From a virus: 38,351 nt of DNA. Position numbers and translations under genes: made by a program. Shown piece by piece: positions 17,701 to 24,851 of this stretch. Under the pieces are notes generated by a model that was given only the letters and a program-made list of their open reading frames with translations, ran no database searches and was not told the DNA's origin. The stretch spans positions 1 through 38,351 of the IMG/VR virus record IMGVR_UViG_3300025466_000093. One strand, written 5' to 3'. Each line of letters begins with the position of its first letter. The stretch's first letter is position 1.

Positions 17701-18398
17701 TTAAAAAAAAGAACGACTTTTTAATGCTTTCAAAATATGCCTTTGTCTAAACTCTGTGACATCGGTATATTCTGCACCATACTCTTTCATAAAATCACTA
17801 AAGCCAGAAGTACTTACATAGTTAAAAATATAGGCAACTATGCTATCACTGTCTGCGAGGTAGTTTCTTTCTCTGTCGATGTCTGCAAGCCACTCATGTA
17901 TTCCATAGAGTTGGATGAAGTAAAATCCCAGTTTCTTATCGATCCTGCCGCTGCTAAAAAAGCTTGTCGAAATTGCTTCGGAGCTACCGATGATATTGCT
18001 ATAAAAAAAATTAGGTCAGAAAGCACCTCACTTTCTTCAGCTTCATCAAGTATGCCTTGTTTTTTAGCTACTTCTAAGGGTAATGATTCCCAGCCTTTTT
18101 CACCAGTAAATAAGACATTGGTAAGTCTTATTATTTCATTTACTAATCCAAACTTAACTCCATCCCAAGTACCATTCTTTTTAGTAATGGACTTTAATGC
18201 AGGATAAGCTAATTGTGGGGCTGATAAAGCTAAATGAGCTTCATTCATGCCTGACATACAATTAGTAAATACAGCGCCTAATTCAGAGTAAAACTGCTCA
18301 AACAAATCCCTACTAATAGGGCTTGAGTGAATATATATAGTCTTGTCATCACCAGTTTCAAATGGGATCACAAGATTTAATTTTTGGTTAATTCTCAT
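17701..18398 (-). CDS. Tail assembly chaperone, -1 frameshift product (about 232 aa)
   Basis: Below the zero-frame stop the -1 frame stays open to a TAA at 17701-17703, 21 bases before the tape measure start. It reads as protein-like text (KLGFYFIQLYGIHEW, SGFSDFMKEYGAEYTDVTEF, RQRHILKALKSRSFF). The -1 frame is open upstream only as far as a TGA near 18015. Within this overlap lies U UUU UUA at 17955-17961 in correct phase, the same heptamer as in HIV-1 gag-pol. Slippage there joins residues 1-148 to 84 new ones. This is the G/GT architecture of lambda, in which the long form binds the tape measure and recruits tube subunits. Expression has not been shown. Confidence 0.85.
17838..18398 (-). 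CDS. Tail assembly chaperone, zero-frame product (186 aa)
   Basis: The short form, analogous to lambda gpG. It starts MRINQKLNLVIPFETGDDKT and contains LFEQFYSELGAVFTN and VKFGLVNEIIRLTNV, a mostly helical protein as expected for tail chaperones. It is placed between the tail tube and the tape measure, which is the diagnostic site for this gene pair. The ribosome-binding site is strong (AAAAGGACAGAAA then ATG). The zero-frame end, after residue 148, is short and polar (STEKETTSQTVIA). A terminator lies just upstream between the tube gene and this gene, so its own promoter or read-through is needed. Confidence 0.85.
   Translation of the reverse strand: MRINQKLNLVIPFETGDDKTIYIHSSPISRDLFEQFYSELGAVFTNCMSGMNEAHLALSAPQLAYPALKSITKKNGTWDGVKFGLVNEIIRLTNVLFTGEKGWESLPLEVAKKQGILDEAEESEVLSDLIFFIAISSVAPKQFRQAFLAAAGSIRNWDFTSSNSMEYMSGLQTSTEKETTSQTVIA
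17955..17961 (-). other. Slippery heptamer U UUU UUA
   Basis: On the minus strand the zero frame reads GCT TTT TTA, so the heptamer T TTT TTA fits X XXY YYZ. Both tRNAs can re-pair in the -1 frame as TTT TTT. Codons used are Phe147 and Leu148 of the chaperone. Confidence 0.85.
18003..18009 (-). other. Second possible slippery site U UUU UUU
   Basis: The zero frame reads ATT TTT TTT ATA at a run of eight T, giving T TTT TTT. The -1 frame is open here too, because the nearest -1 stop (TGA) lies just upstream. Slippage would replace zero-frame residues after Phe132 by a different 14-residue link before reaching the same -1 sequence. It is a weaker candidate than the site at 17955-17961. Confidence 0.4.
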
Positions 18399-18410
18399 TT
18401 TCTGTCCTTT

Positions 18411-18447
18411 TAAAAAAATACCCCCAAGCCCAATGACTCAGGGGTAT
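18411..18447 (-). terminator. Rho-independent terminator after tail tube gene
   Basis: On the minus strand ATACCCC pairs with GGGGTAT (7 bp) around a 16-base loop and is followed by seven T. It lies between the tube gene stop and the chaperone ribosome-binding site. Partial termination would make tube and sheath transcripts more abundant than those for chaperone, tape measure and baseplate. Confidence 0.8.
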
Positions 18448-18454
18448 AGATCAA

Positions 18455-18901
18455 TTAAGCACCAGCAGCAAATAATGCAGCATTGATACTGTAAATACCT
18501 CTTAATCGCACAATAAGACCAGCTTGTGTGCCATCAAAAGCAACTTCTTGAACACTTTGTAAAACACAGTTATTTAACTCAAATGGAGATAATGCAACTG
18601 AGTCAGGATGTACTGTTACTGATCCTAGAGTTGTATTAACTTCAATTTGACGCTTATAGGCATCACCTAAAGCTTGAGTTCTTAATAGGTGCATAGTCAC
18701 AGTTCCATAAATATATGGCTCTGGGCTTGTTACAGCGCCTGTTAAAGTACCAATAAGTTGTGAAGTGTCACCATCAAAAGAAAGACTGATAGCTTCTTTA
18801 GCAAGGTAAGAAGCAGTGACATTGAGTTGTTGATAGTTAGCATAGACTACACTTGCTAGTAGTCTATTTAAAGTACCTTGTTGTATTTGTGGATTCGCCA
18901 T
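18455..18901 (-). CDS. Tail tube protein (DUF3277-like)
   Basis: A 148-residue protein that follows the sheath gene. It starts MANPQIQQGTLNRLLASVVY and contains SFDGDTSQLIGTLTGAVTSP and YGTVTMHLLRTQALGDAYKR. This agrees with the DUF3277 tube family (near 150 residues), in which a conserved start (GTLNR...SV...) is followed by beta-strands and a central helix. The end, GLIVRLRGIYSINAALFAAGA, is typical. It polymerises into the inner tube through which DNA passes. Expected to be one of the most abundant virion proteins, in line with the terminator right after it. Confidence 0.85.
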   Translation of the reverse strand: MANPQIQQGTLNRLLASVVYANYQQLNVTASYLAKEAISLSFDGDTSQLIGTLTGAVTSPEPYIYGTVTMHLLRTQALGDAYKRQIEVNTTLGSVTVHPDSVALSPFELNNCVLQSVQEVAFDGTQAGLIVRLRGIYSINAALFAAGA

Positions 18902-18913
18902 TATTTATTCTCC

Positions 18914-20215
18914 TTAAGTTGGGATGTTGCTTGCAGTTAAGTAGATAGTAATTTCAGAGAATCCTCTTTGTGGTACAAAGGTGCAAGCTAGACCATTATA
19001 AGCGCCTGTTGCATAATCACCTGGATTTTCAGTGACATAAGTACTGAAAGGTACTGCTGTTACTGTTGCAGGTGAAAGAATTAATCCAAAAGAAATACCA
19101 TTATTTACTGTTGCTTGTGCTACTTTTTGTAAGGTATTAATACCTGCTTGATTGTAGTAAAGCGGATTAGTAGATAAATTACTGCCATTAATAATAGCGC
19201 CAGCTAAAGATTCAGCGACATTAATTGAAAGCCAATCAACAGCATACCAGTAATTAAATGGATTTAAGTCCATGAAAGTACCACCATAAATCAAGGTATT
19301 TGAAATACCACCTTGTGCGCCTGTACCTACATAATTAACACCAGCTGCTAACAATTGAGTTTCTTGTGTGTTTGTTAAAACAGAGCTGTAATCTGTTACG
19401 CCATAGATATAAGTATATTCAAGTGGTGAAGCTAAATTAGCTGCACTTGGGTTGTAGCTTAGAGTTACCCAGAAGAATGCAGCTGCACTAAATTCTGTTA
19501 CAGGTGCTGCTGGGTTAGGAACTACTGCAAATACTGATTTAATACCATTCCATGCTGTATAAGTAACTAAAGTAGTACTTACATAGAAATAAATTTCTGC
19601 TGTAGTACCATTATTAGCTCTTGCTAATGAAACTGCTGTAGGTTCTGTATCCCAAGCATAAGGTAATAGATAGCTATAAAATTGAATTGTAGGATTAGCA
19701 ATATAAGCTGTTAAAGATGTAACACCTTGCGCTGGAGTTCCTGCACCCAATTCTAGGATATAAACACCTAGAGTTTTGCCTTGAGCAAAGAAGGTTTGAA
19801 CCATAGCATAAAGCTCTTGGCTATCTTCTAAGATCACTGCACCACCAGATACATAATTACCTGGATTAGAAGCTAATGGATAACTAAAGCTAGTTGAGCT
19901 TACATAAGTAGCATTAACTGTACCATTATAGCCAGTAGGATTAACACCAGAAATAACTACTTTAATTGTGTCTCCGCTAGGGATTCCATGAGCTGAAGTT
20001 GTTGTTACTGTAGCTAAACCAGCTGACCAAGTAATACCAGAGATATTAACTGCTGCTTTTAGCAATGGTGTTAAATCAGATGCTTGTGTAAGCAACTGTG
20101 TTGTACCAGTTGTTAAATTTGTTGCGCCTTGAGAAATCAAAGCACCTGTTTGCTGTAAAGTATTAGGAGCGCCTGCTACCTGTTGCCTTACAACGACATT
20201 TACGATATTTGGCAT
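18914..20215 (-). CDS. Tail sheath protein (DUF3383-like)
   Basis: A 433-residue protein with the DUF3383 sheath pattern: MPNIVNVVVRQQVAGAPNTL at the start, then LYAMVQTFFAQGKTLGVYIL, TIQFYSYLLPYAWD and the C-terminal ISFGLILSPATVTAVPFSTY. Residues about 57-127 form an inserted beta domain (IPSGDTIKVVISGVNPTGYN, YPLASNPGNYVSGG) that would face outward on the sheath. The same kind of insert is present in the baseplate J-like protein. A sheath gene proves the contractile (myovirus) tail. The ribosome-binding site is AAGGGGG. Position before the tube gene is canonical. Confidence 0.9.
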   Translation of the reverse strand: MPNIVNVVVRQQVAGAPNTLQQTGALISQGATNLTTGTTQLLTQASDLTPLLKAAVNISGITWSAGLATVTTTSAHGIPSGDTIKVVISGVNPTGYNGTVNATYVSSTSFSYPLASNPGNYVSGGAVILEDSQELYAMVQTFFAQGKTLGVYILELGAGTPAQGVTSLTAYIANPTIQFYSYLLPYAWDTEPTAVSLARANNGTTAEIYFYVSTTLVTYTAWNGIKSVFAVVPNPAAPVTEFSAAAFFWVTLSYNPSAANLASPLEYTYIYGVTDYSSVLTNTQETQLLAAGVNYVGTGAQGGISNTLIYGGTFMDLNPFNYWYAVDWLSINVAESLAGAIINGSNLSTNPLYYNQAGINTLQKVAQATVNNGISFGLILSPATVTAVPFSTYVTENPGDYATGAYNGLACTFVPQRGFSEITIYLTASNIPT

Positions 20216-20232
20216 AATGCCCCCTTATTAAA

Positions 20233-20550
20233 TTAATTGTAGCTTAAAGAAACAACTTGACCTGTACCTGGCTCAAATACGATACCATTTTTGCATGGAA
20301 AATCGATTAAATAAGTGCCAATTACATCAGGAATAACTGCTACTAAATTAGCTGCTGCTACGCCAGCGATTGTTGCTGAATCATAGATAGCGCCATTTGT
20401 AGAACCTGCTGTTGTTACATTTACTTTAACAATTCGACCTTTAAATGCTTTAACAACTGTATTAGCTGATAGATTTAATGCTGAATTGATACCTTGTGCT
20501 GTTATTGCTGCACCATTGATTACTGCTGGTTGATTTTGACCTACTGCCAT
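20233..20550 (-). CDS. Small beta-rich structural protein
   Basis: A 105-residue protein: GRIVKVNVTTAGSTNGAIYD, SATIAGVAAANLVAVIPDVI, GTYLIDFPCKNGIVFEPGTG, then QVVSLSYN. This reads like a compact beta protein with the ending PGTGQVVSVSY seen in many small phage virion proteins near capsid or tail genes. I know no defined function for that group. It may be a head or neck decoration. It sits between the neck protein and the sheath, in the same operon, with a ribosome-binding site of AGGAGAAATATT before ATG. Confidence 0.72.
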   Translation of the reverse strand: MAVGQNQPAVINGAAITAQGINSALNLSANTVVKAFKGRIVKVNVTTAGSTNGAIYDSATIAGVAAANLVAVIPDVIGTYLIDFPCKNGIVFEPGTGQVVSLSYN

Positions 20551-20560
20551 AATATTTCTC

Positions 20561-21559
20561 CTATAAGTTTGTTTCTGTTATTGTCATAAATGCACTTTCA
20601 ATCAACTTTCTGGCAATGTCATTAATCGTAGACTGATAATAACTTACTTCAAAAGTAATTGTCTTTTTCATAGCTAATATACCAAATTCAGGTTGAGTTA
20701 CTTTTTCATCTTGAATGATTGGCATATTCATCATACCAATATTATCGGTATTTCTACTATAATCAAATACATAATTCGCAAAATTAAGTGCAGCATTATT
20801 GCGAATCCCATAAATGGTTATTCTAACAGTATCATGGGTTAATTGATACGGATTTGAATTAGCATCTAGCAAAGGAAATTGCTGTAAAGCTCTTGTTTCC
20901 TTAGGATCAATGTCCACTACAGCATAAGGTGGCTGTAAATTTTGTGGAGCTAGATAAGATGGATACATCGGAAAGTATTGGTTTAAAGTAAGCCAGATAG
21001 GTAAACTATTAGAGACTATAGGGCTTGTAGTATCAAAACCTGTCATGGAATCAATAAGTTGAGTGTCCATGATGGAGTAAAGTGCATCACCTTTATAGTG
21101 GAAAAGGTCAGCTTGTTTGTAATAATTATCTCTACGACTAAAGGCAAATTTTAAGCCTTCATAGCTTGCTACATAGATTAATGAGTTATTTACAACATTA
21201 AAATCTTGTATAAGCTGTGGTGAAGTAAAGATGACATGATTGTATGCTGTAGTTCTATCTTCTAATTGATGCAACTCTGAATTAAAGTGGAAAGAACCAG
21301 TCACAGTTAATGATCTTGGTGGAATAGGAGTAGATTCTAATTGGTCATACTCCAATCGGTTATATTGAGCCACATTGTAAATAGCTGAATCTGTTAAAAG
21401 AGCTGCATTTACCCAGAATACATAACCATCAAGAGGTAAAACAAGCTTTACATATAGAGTAAAGGTAACTTGCTCATTGGCGGATAAGGTCTGTATGCCC
21501 TCATTTAATCCAGCCGCTAATTGTGGTTTGGCTTGTGCTGATTCGCTTACTGTTGCCAT
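20561..21559 (-). CDS. Neck / tail terminator-like protein
   Basis: A 332-residue protein. The N-terminal half has FTLYVKLVLPLDGYVFWVNA and RSLTVTGSFHFNSELHQLED, beta-rich. The C-terminal half has LTHDTVRITIYGIRNNAALN, FANYVFDYSRNTDNIGMMN, FEVSYYQSTINDIARKL, matching what I remember of neck-terminator gp12-like proteins of this phage group, with a Y-G-x-R-N turn, an alpha helix and D-x-I-G. It lies where the connector and terminator proteins should be, between the gp10-like gene and the sheath. Probably caps the tail tube or joins tail to neck. The start overlaps the previous stop. Confidence 0.62.
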   Translation of the reverse strand: MATVSESAQAKPQLAAGLNEGIQTLSANEQVTFTLYVKLVLPLDGYVFWVNAALLTDSAIYNVAQYNRLEYDQLESTPIPPRSLTVTGSFHFNSELHQLEDRTTAYNHVIFTSPQLIQDFNVVNNSLIYVASYEGLKFAFSRRDNYYKQADLFHYKGDALYSIMDTQLIDSMTGFDTTSPIVSNSLPIWLTLNQYFPMYPSYLAPQNLQPPYAVVDIDPKETRALQQFPLLDANSNPYQLTHDTVRITIYGIRNNAALNFANYVFDYSRNTDNIGMMNMPIIQDEKVTQPEFGILAMKKTITFEVSYYQSTINDIARKLIESAFMTITETNL

Positions 21560-22005
21560 TATTCAATCCAAGTCTTTAAAGAGTTAATAAATATACCGCT
21601 ATCAATAAATGAAGGTCGTCTTACACCATAAGTCACTTGACCTTTTGGTCTAGCTCCCCTTCTTGCCTTACCTTTAAATCGAGTTGATTTACCCATTAAA
21701 GCAGCTTGAGTTGGTACACCAGGAAGCCCTACTGTTTCAGCTTCTTGTGAGCTAATAAAATGCTTAAAATCGGCTGTAATCTGGTCTGTACCAGCAGCAA
21801 AAGGATCAGATACTTTATTGCCTAATAAAAGGGTTTCTAAAGCTCCTTGTGCGCCTTCTGCGAGGTTTTTAGCTATCTTTTCACCATAGGTATTAGCAAA
21901 AGCTGAAAATAGCCCATAGCGAGCTTCTAGGTCTTTTCCTACAGTATAAGAAGTAGAGCCTTCTTCAATTTCAGGTACTTCAATAACTCCGAGATGTAAT
22001 TTCAA
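21559..22005 (-). CDS. Tail completion / neck protein, gp10-like
   Basis: A 148-residue protein that probably starts at TTG, which overlaps the upstream TGA as TTGA; GGGGA lies about nine bases before it. The middle is helical (KIAKNLAEGAQGALETLL). A basic segment (STRFKGKARRGARPKGQV) precedes the end, PSFIDSGIFINSLKTWIE, which is the F-x-D-T/S-G-x-x-x-x-S ending of HK97-gp10-like tail completion proteins. An alternative ATG start would remove most of the protein, so TTG is preferred. Function is from this end motif and from gene order. Confidence 0.65.
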   Translation of the reverse strand: MKLHLGVIEVPEIEEGSTSYTVGKDLEARYGLFSAFANTYGEKIAKNLAEGAQGALETLLLGNKVSDPFAAGTDQITADFKHFISSQEAETVGLPGVPTQAALMGKSTRFKGKARRGARPKGQVTYGVRRPSFIDSGIFINSLKTWIE

Positions 22006-22460
22006 GTAATTCCCCAGAGAGTGCCAAGAGTTTGCATATAAAGCAAAGCTTGCCTTCCATAGGGATTCTTAATAGCTTGTAAGTCAAATAGAGTAAGATT
22101 TTTAAGACCTGCGCCTACTGATAGTGTCTCACTTGTGGATACATCATTAGCGCTATCTACAACACCAGCTACAAAGCTATTCATACTATATGAAGCTCTT
22201 GCATCGGCAAAAAAGGTCTGTCCTGTAATATCTTGTTGCCATTGTAATAAGTTACTTCCGCCTAGATTATATACAGTCAAAGTATATATATCTGGTGAAG
22301 CTTGGGTAAAATCTAGGGGTACTATATCGAGTGCTACCTGATAGGCATATTGATAGCCTATATCATTATCAGGAATAGCTGAGGTAGGAATACCCATTAC
22401 TGCTCTTGTCCAAGCGATAAATCCAGTTAAAGTTGGGGGAGAAGTAATGGGATCTGTCAT
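22002..22460 (-). CDS. Head-tail adaptor, DUF4054-position protein
   Basis: A 152-residue protein, largely helical: GFIAWTRAVMGIPTSAIPD, YQYAYQVALDIVPLDFTQA, then YNLGGSNLLQWQQD and LFDLQAIKNPYGRQALLYMQ. It stands where phages with DUF2213, DUF2184 and DUF3383 genes carry the DUF4054 head-tail adaptor, and length and alpha-helical start agree. I see no decisive signature, so the assignment is by synteny. It should connect the portal ring to the neck. Overlaps the next gene by four bases. Confidence 0.6.
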   Translation of the reverse strand: MTDPITSPPTLTGFIAWTRAVMGIPTSAIPDNDIGYQYAYQVALDIVPLDFTQASPDIYTLTVYNLGGSNLLQWQQDITGQTFFADARASYSMNSFVAGVVDSANDVSTSETLSVGAGLKNLTLFDLQAIKNPYGRQALLYMQTLGTLWGIT

Positions 22461-22489
22461 AAGTTAATTTCCTAAAATTGCATTATATA

Positions 22490-22996
22490 TCATTTCTTCT
22501 TTCTTGAAGCCTTGCTTTGAGGTTGTAATCCTTCTCTAACTACCTCAATAGTTTGCTCGAATTTAGGTGAATTATCACCTGCATTCTTTTTTTCTTCCAT
22601 AATTTCTACTTCAAGACCTGCTTTTTGCTTTAAGCCCATTTCTTGAGCTTTATCAGTCAAGATTTTATCAGCTGCCGCAGCAGTATTCTTACGAGCTTCT
22701 AATGCTCTGTCAATCATTTCTTGATCTCTTTGGTCAAGACCAGCTTCAATAGCTTCAACACTAATTGGCTTTTCTAATTGATATGCAATACCGCCAAAGC
22801 CCTTTTTGACTTTAGAAGCTTCCATTAATCCATAGATAGATAATTGATTAATGATTGAATCGACTGAATCTTGATTACCTGGAATCTCAACTTGTCCACC
22901 AGCACGAATATGGTGCATAAATGGTCTTGGATTCTCAGGAAGCATATAAGTAAGATTAAACTCTTGCTTACTGCAATTCGCTATATATAGTTTCAT
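22490..22996 (-). CDS. Hypothetical head/neck-region protein
   Basis: A 168-residue protein, not recognised. Residues 1-75 form a folded part (MKLYIANCSKQEFNLTYMLP, HHIRAGGQVEIPGNQDSVD, IINQLSIYGLMEASKVKK); this start, with Y-I-x-N-x-x-x-Q and a G-x-Q-x-x-I/V turn, recurs in small phage proteins next to capsid genes. Residues 95-168 are helical and highly charged with a Lys-rich tail (KASRKKK), predicted coiled coil or disordered. It is the first gene after the capsid terminator, with a strong ribosome-binding site (AAAAGGACAACAAT). Possibly a head-decoration or head-tail protein. Confidence 0.7.
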   Translation of the reverse strand: MKLYIANCSKQEFNLTYMLPENPRPFMHHIRAGGQVEIPGNQDSVDSIINQLSIYGLMEASKVKKGFGGIAYQLEKPISVEAIEAGLDQRDQEMIDRALEARKNTAAAADKILTDKAQEMGLKQKAGLEVEIMEEKKNAGDNSPKFEQTIEVVREGLQPQSKASRKKK

Positions 22997-23109
22997 ATTG
23001 TTGTCCTTTTAAATAAGGGTGAGGGATATATGATGCTCTAGTTTTTTTATACTAGAATACCCCTCATGGTTGTTATCCTTGCATCACTAAGGTTTTAGTA
23101 CTATACAAC

Positions 23110-23136
23110 AAAAAAGCCCACCTAAGTGAGCTTTTC
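23110..23136 (-). terminator. Rho-independent terminator after major capsid gene
   Basis: On the minus strand AGCTCAC pairs with GGTGGGCT-type sequence (7 bp with one G-U pair) around a four-base loop, followed by six T. It lies 18 bases after the major capsid stop. The + strand also has a short T run after the hairpin, but there is no + strand gene to terminate. Confidence 0.8.
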
Positions 23137-23153
23137 TGCAAAACAACTAACTA

Positions 23154-24179
23154 CTAATAAGCAGCTGACAAGATTGTCAATGCTTCAGGTCTGATACCCC
23201 AGCCTGATGTACTTCTCATTGTATAGAGAGTAGTAATTCCACCATCTGCAATAGGTGTTGGAATTTCAGTAGGAGCAGATACATCTGTAAGCATTAATGA
23301 TGTAGCTGTTTGGTTAGGTGTCAATGTAGCAAAAATGTTAGTATTAATAGCATTGTTTGCTTTAGGGATCTTAAGTTCTGGAGCAATTAAGATAATTGCA
23401 TCAGTACCACCGAAGCCTTGACCGATTAGTGTGTCGTCAGCTGCGAAGCTAACATCATCACCACCTGCCCATTGAGCAACTGTTTCAACTAAACCAGCAG
23501 CAGTTTCAACACCAGCACCAATTCTTTGGAATTGTGTTAAAGACACTACGCCAGAATATGAAATTTGGCTAATGAATCTTTGTGGTGCTAAGAAAACTAA
23601 GCGGAGTGGTTGTCCAATTTGAAGTGTACGCACTTTTAAAGCGCCAATCATATTCAATAGATATTGAGCTAATTGACCGCTATCCCAAGTACTGTAACCA
23701 GTGTTGCCATTGGTATCAGCACCAAGAACTTGAGTAGTAGCACCTGAAGTGTTTAATAAACCTTCTCCGTTTGCTGGGTTAAAGCCATAAAGTAGAGCAT
23801 TACGCAATTGTTGAGCGATACCTTGACGAGCAGCTAAGCGCATACCTTGTGGTAGTGCATAGCCCCAAGCGCCAGTAGCAGCTTCATCGAAATTATCGTA
23901 TTGCGCTCTAGTTTGTAGGCGGTAAGTAGCAGTACTAATCATTGAAGGAATGATAGATGCACTTGGCAACTGATTCACTTGTGATTGATTAGCTTGTACT
24001 TGTGTTGTTAATTGTACTTTTTTAGCATATACATAAAGATCCGCTTCACCAAGTCTTGGCATAGGATTTTCTGTTGCTAAAGTTGTGAAAGCACCTGAAG
24101 CCAAACTGTATTGCATAATGAGTTCTGGCATCATGTAGTGCGGATTTACTGTTACAAATGATGGTGCAAAGCCTGACAT
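23154..24179 (-). CDS. Major capsid protein (DUF2184-like)
   Basis: A 341-residue protein with the features of the DUF2184 capsid family: an N-terminal arm with YASG-like LASGAFTTLATENPMPRLGE, then VYAKKVQLTTQVQANQSQ, ARQGIAQQLRNALLYGFNPA, LVFLAPQRFISQISYSG and the ending GWGIRPEALTILSAAY. HK97-type fold is expected. The length fits. Codons are typical of the window and the gene is followed by a strong terminator, consistent with high expression. It is preceded by a cement-like protein gene and by scaffold-like and protease genes, the usual head operon. Confidence 0.88.
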   Translation of the reverse strand: MSGFAPSFVTVNPHYMMPELIMQYSLASGAFTTLATENPMPRLGEADLYVYAKKVQLTTQVQANQSQVNQLPSASIIPSMISTATYRLQTRAQYDNFDEAATGAWGYALPQGMRLAARQGIAQQLRNALLYGFNPANGEGLLNTSGATTQVLGADTNGNTGYSTWDSGQLAQYLLNMIGALKVRTLQIGQPLRLVFLAPQRFISQISYSGVVSLTQFQRIGAGVETAAGLVETVAQWAGGDDVSFAADDTLIGQGFGGTDAIILIAPELKIPKANNAINTNIFATLTPNQTATSLMLTDVSAPTEIPTPIADGGITTLYTMRSTSGWGIRPEALTILSAAY

Positions 24180-24195
24180 AATTATTTCTCCTCGA

Positions 24196-24840
24196 TTAGA
24201 TTAGGCAAAGTGCCACATATTGATTGTAAATCCAGTTAGCAGCATTAGTAGTTCCATTGTATGAAACTGTCTTGTTGCCAGTGGTGCTTACACCAATTAC
24301 TTTCACAGGGAAAGCAGCTTGTGTACCAGGATTATTAACAGTTACCCAGTTATTTGTGTAATCAAAATAAACTGTTGTGCTGATTAATTGACCATCAATT
24401 GTTACAGATGCTGGATCAAGAATCAAAGGGATTCTAGCGCCAGAACCAAATCTGTAGAAATTAACAGACATACCTGGTGAATAAAGTGGTGCAGTACTTT
24501 GCGGTGTTGTAATACCAGCGAAAGCTTGGTTATAAACAGCGATACCTGTTGGGTTAGCTGAACCAGTCGCTTGTAAAACTGTTGAACCAAGAGTATCTGT
24601 GCCTGGTTGTTTATTACCAGAGAATACACCTGCTTGACCTACAGCAGAAAACTCTTGAATTGGAATACCACCCCAAATAGGAGAAGTAGCAGATGTACTT
24701 AATACACCACCAGCTAAGTAGAACTTAACCGCTGGATCATCAAGTGCATCACCTTGCGTAAAACCAGCAGAGTTTGTATTAAACAAACCTACTGCATTGG
24801 TTGTTAGCATAGGATTTAATGAGATTAGATTTGCTGACAT
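24196..24840 (-). CDS. Capsid cement / decoration-like protein
   Basis: A 214-residue protein with N-terminal NPMLTTNAVGLFNTNSAGFT and beta-rich text: YLAGGVLSTSATSPIWGGIP, FYRFGSGARIPLILDPASV, VKVIGVSTTGNKTVSY. Position directly before the major capsid gene, the size, and the statement G-x-R-I-P-L-x-L-D-P-A agree with the Gp24-like structural cement proteins of DUF2184 phages. It should bind the outside of the capsid shell and stabilise it. Assignment from synteny and pattern, without an alignment. Confidence 0.72.
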   Translation of the reverse strand: MSANLISLNPMLTTNAVGLFNTNSAGFTQGDALDDPAVKFYLAGGVLSTSATSPIWGGIPIQEFSAVGQAGVFSGNKQPGTDTLGSTVLQATGSANPTGIAVYNQAFAGITTPQSTAPLYSPGMSVNFYRFGSGARIPLILDPASVTIDGQLISTTVYFDYTNNWVTVNNPGTQAAFPVKVIGVSTTGNKTVSYNGTTNAANWIYNQYVALCLI

Positions 24841-24851
24841 AGCTATCTTCC

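Noticed and set aside
17737-18207. A + strand open frame over the chaperone gene
   Set aside because: It is opposite to a gene with two well supported overlapping minus-strand frames, has no ribosome-binding site and no recognisable protein features.
23030-23070. Promoter after the capsid terminator
   Set aside because: The minus strand has a TATAAA and a small palindrome (TCTAGT/ACTAGA), but no -35 match at suitable spacing. It is not enough to call a promoter, although one would be useful here.
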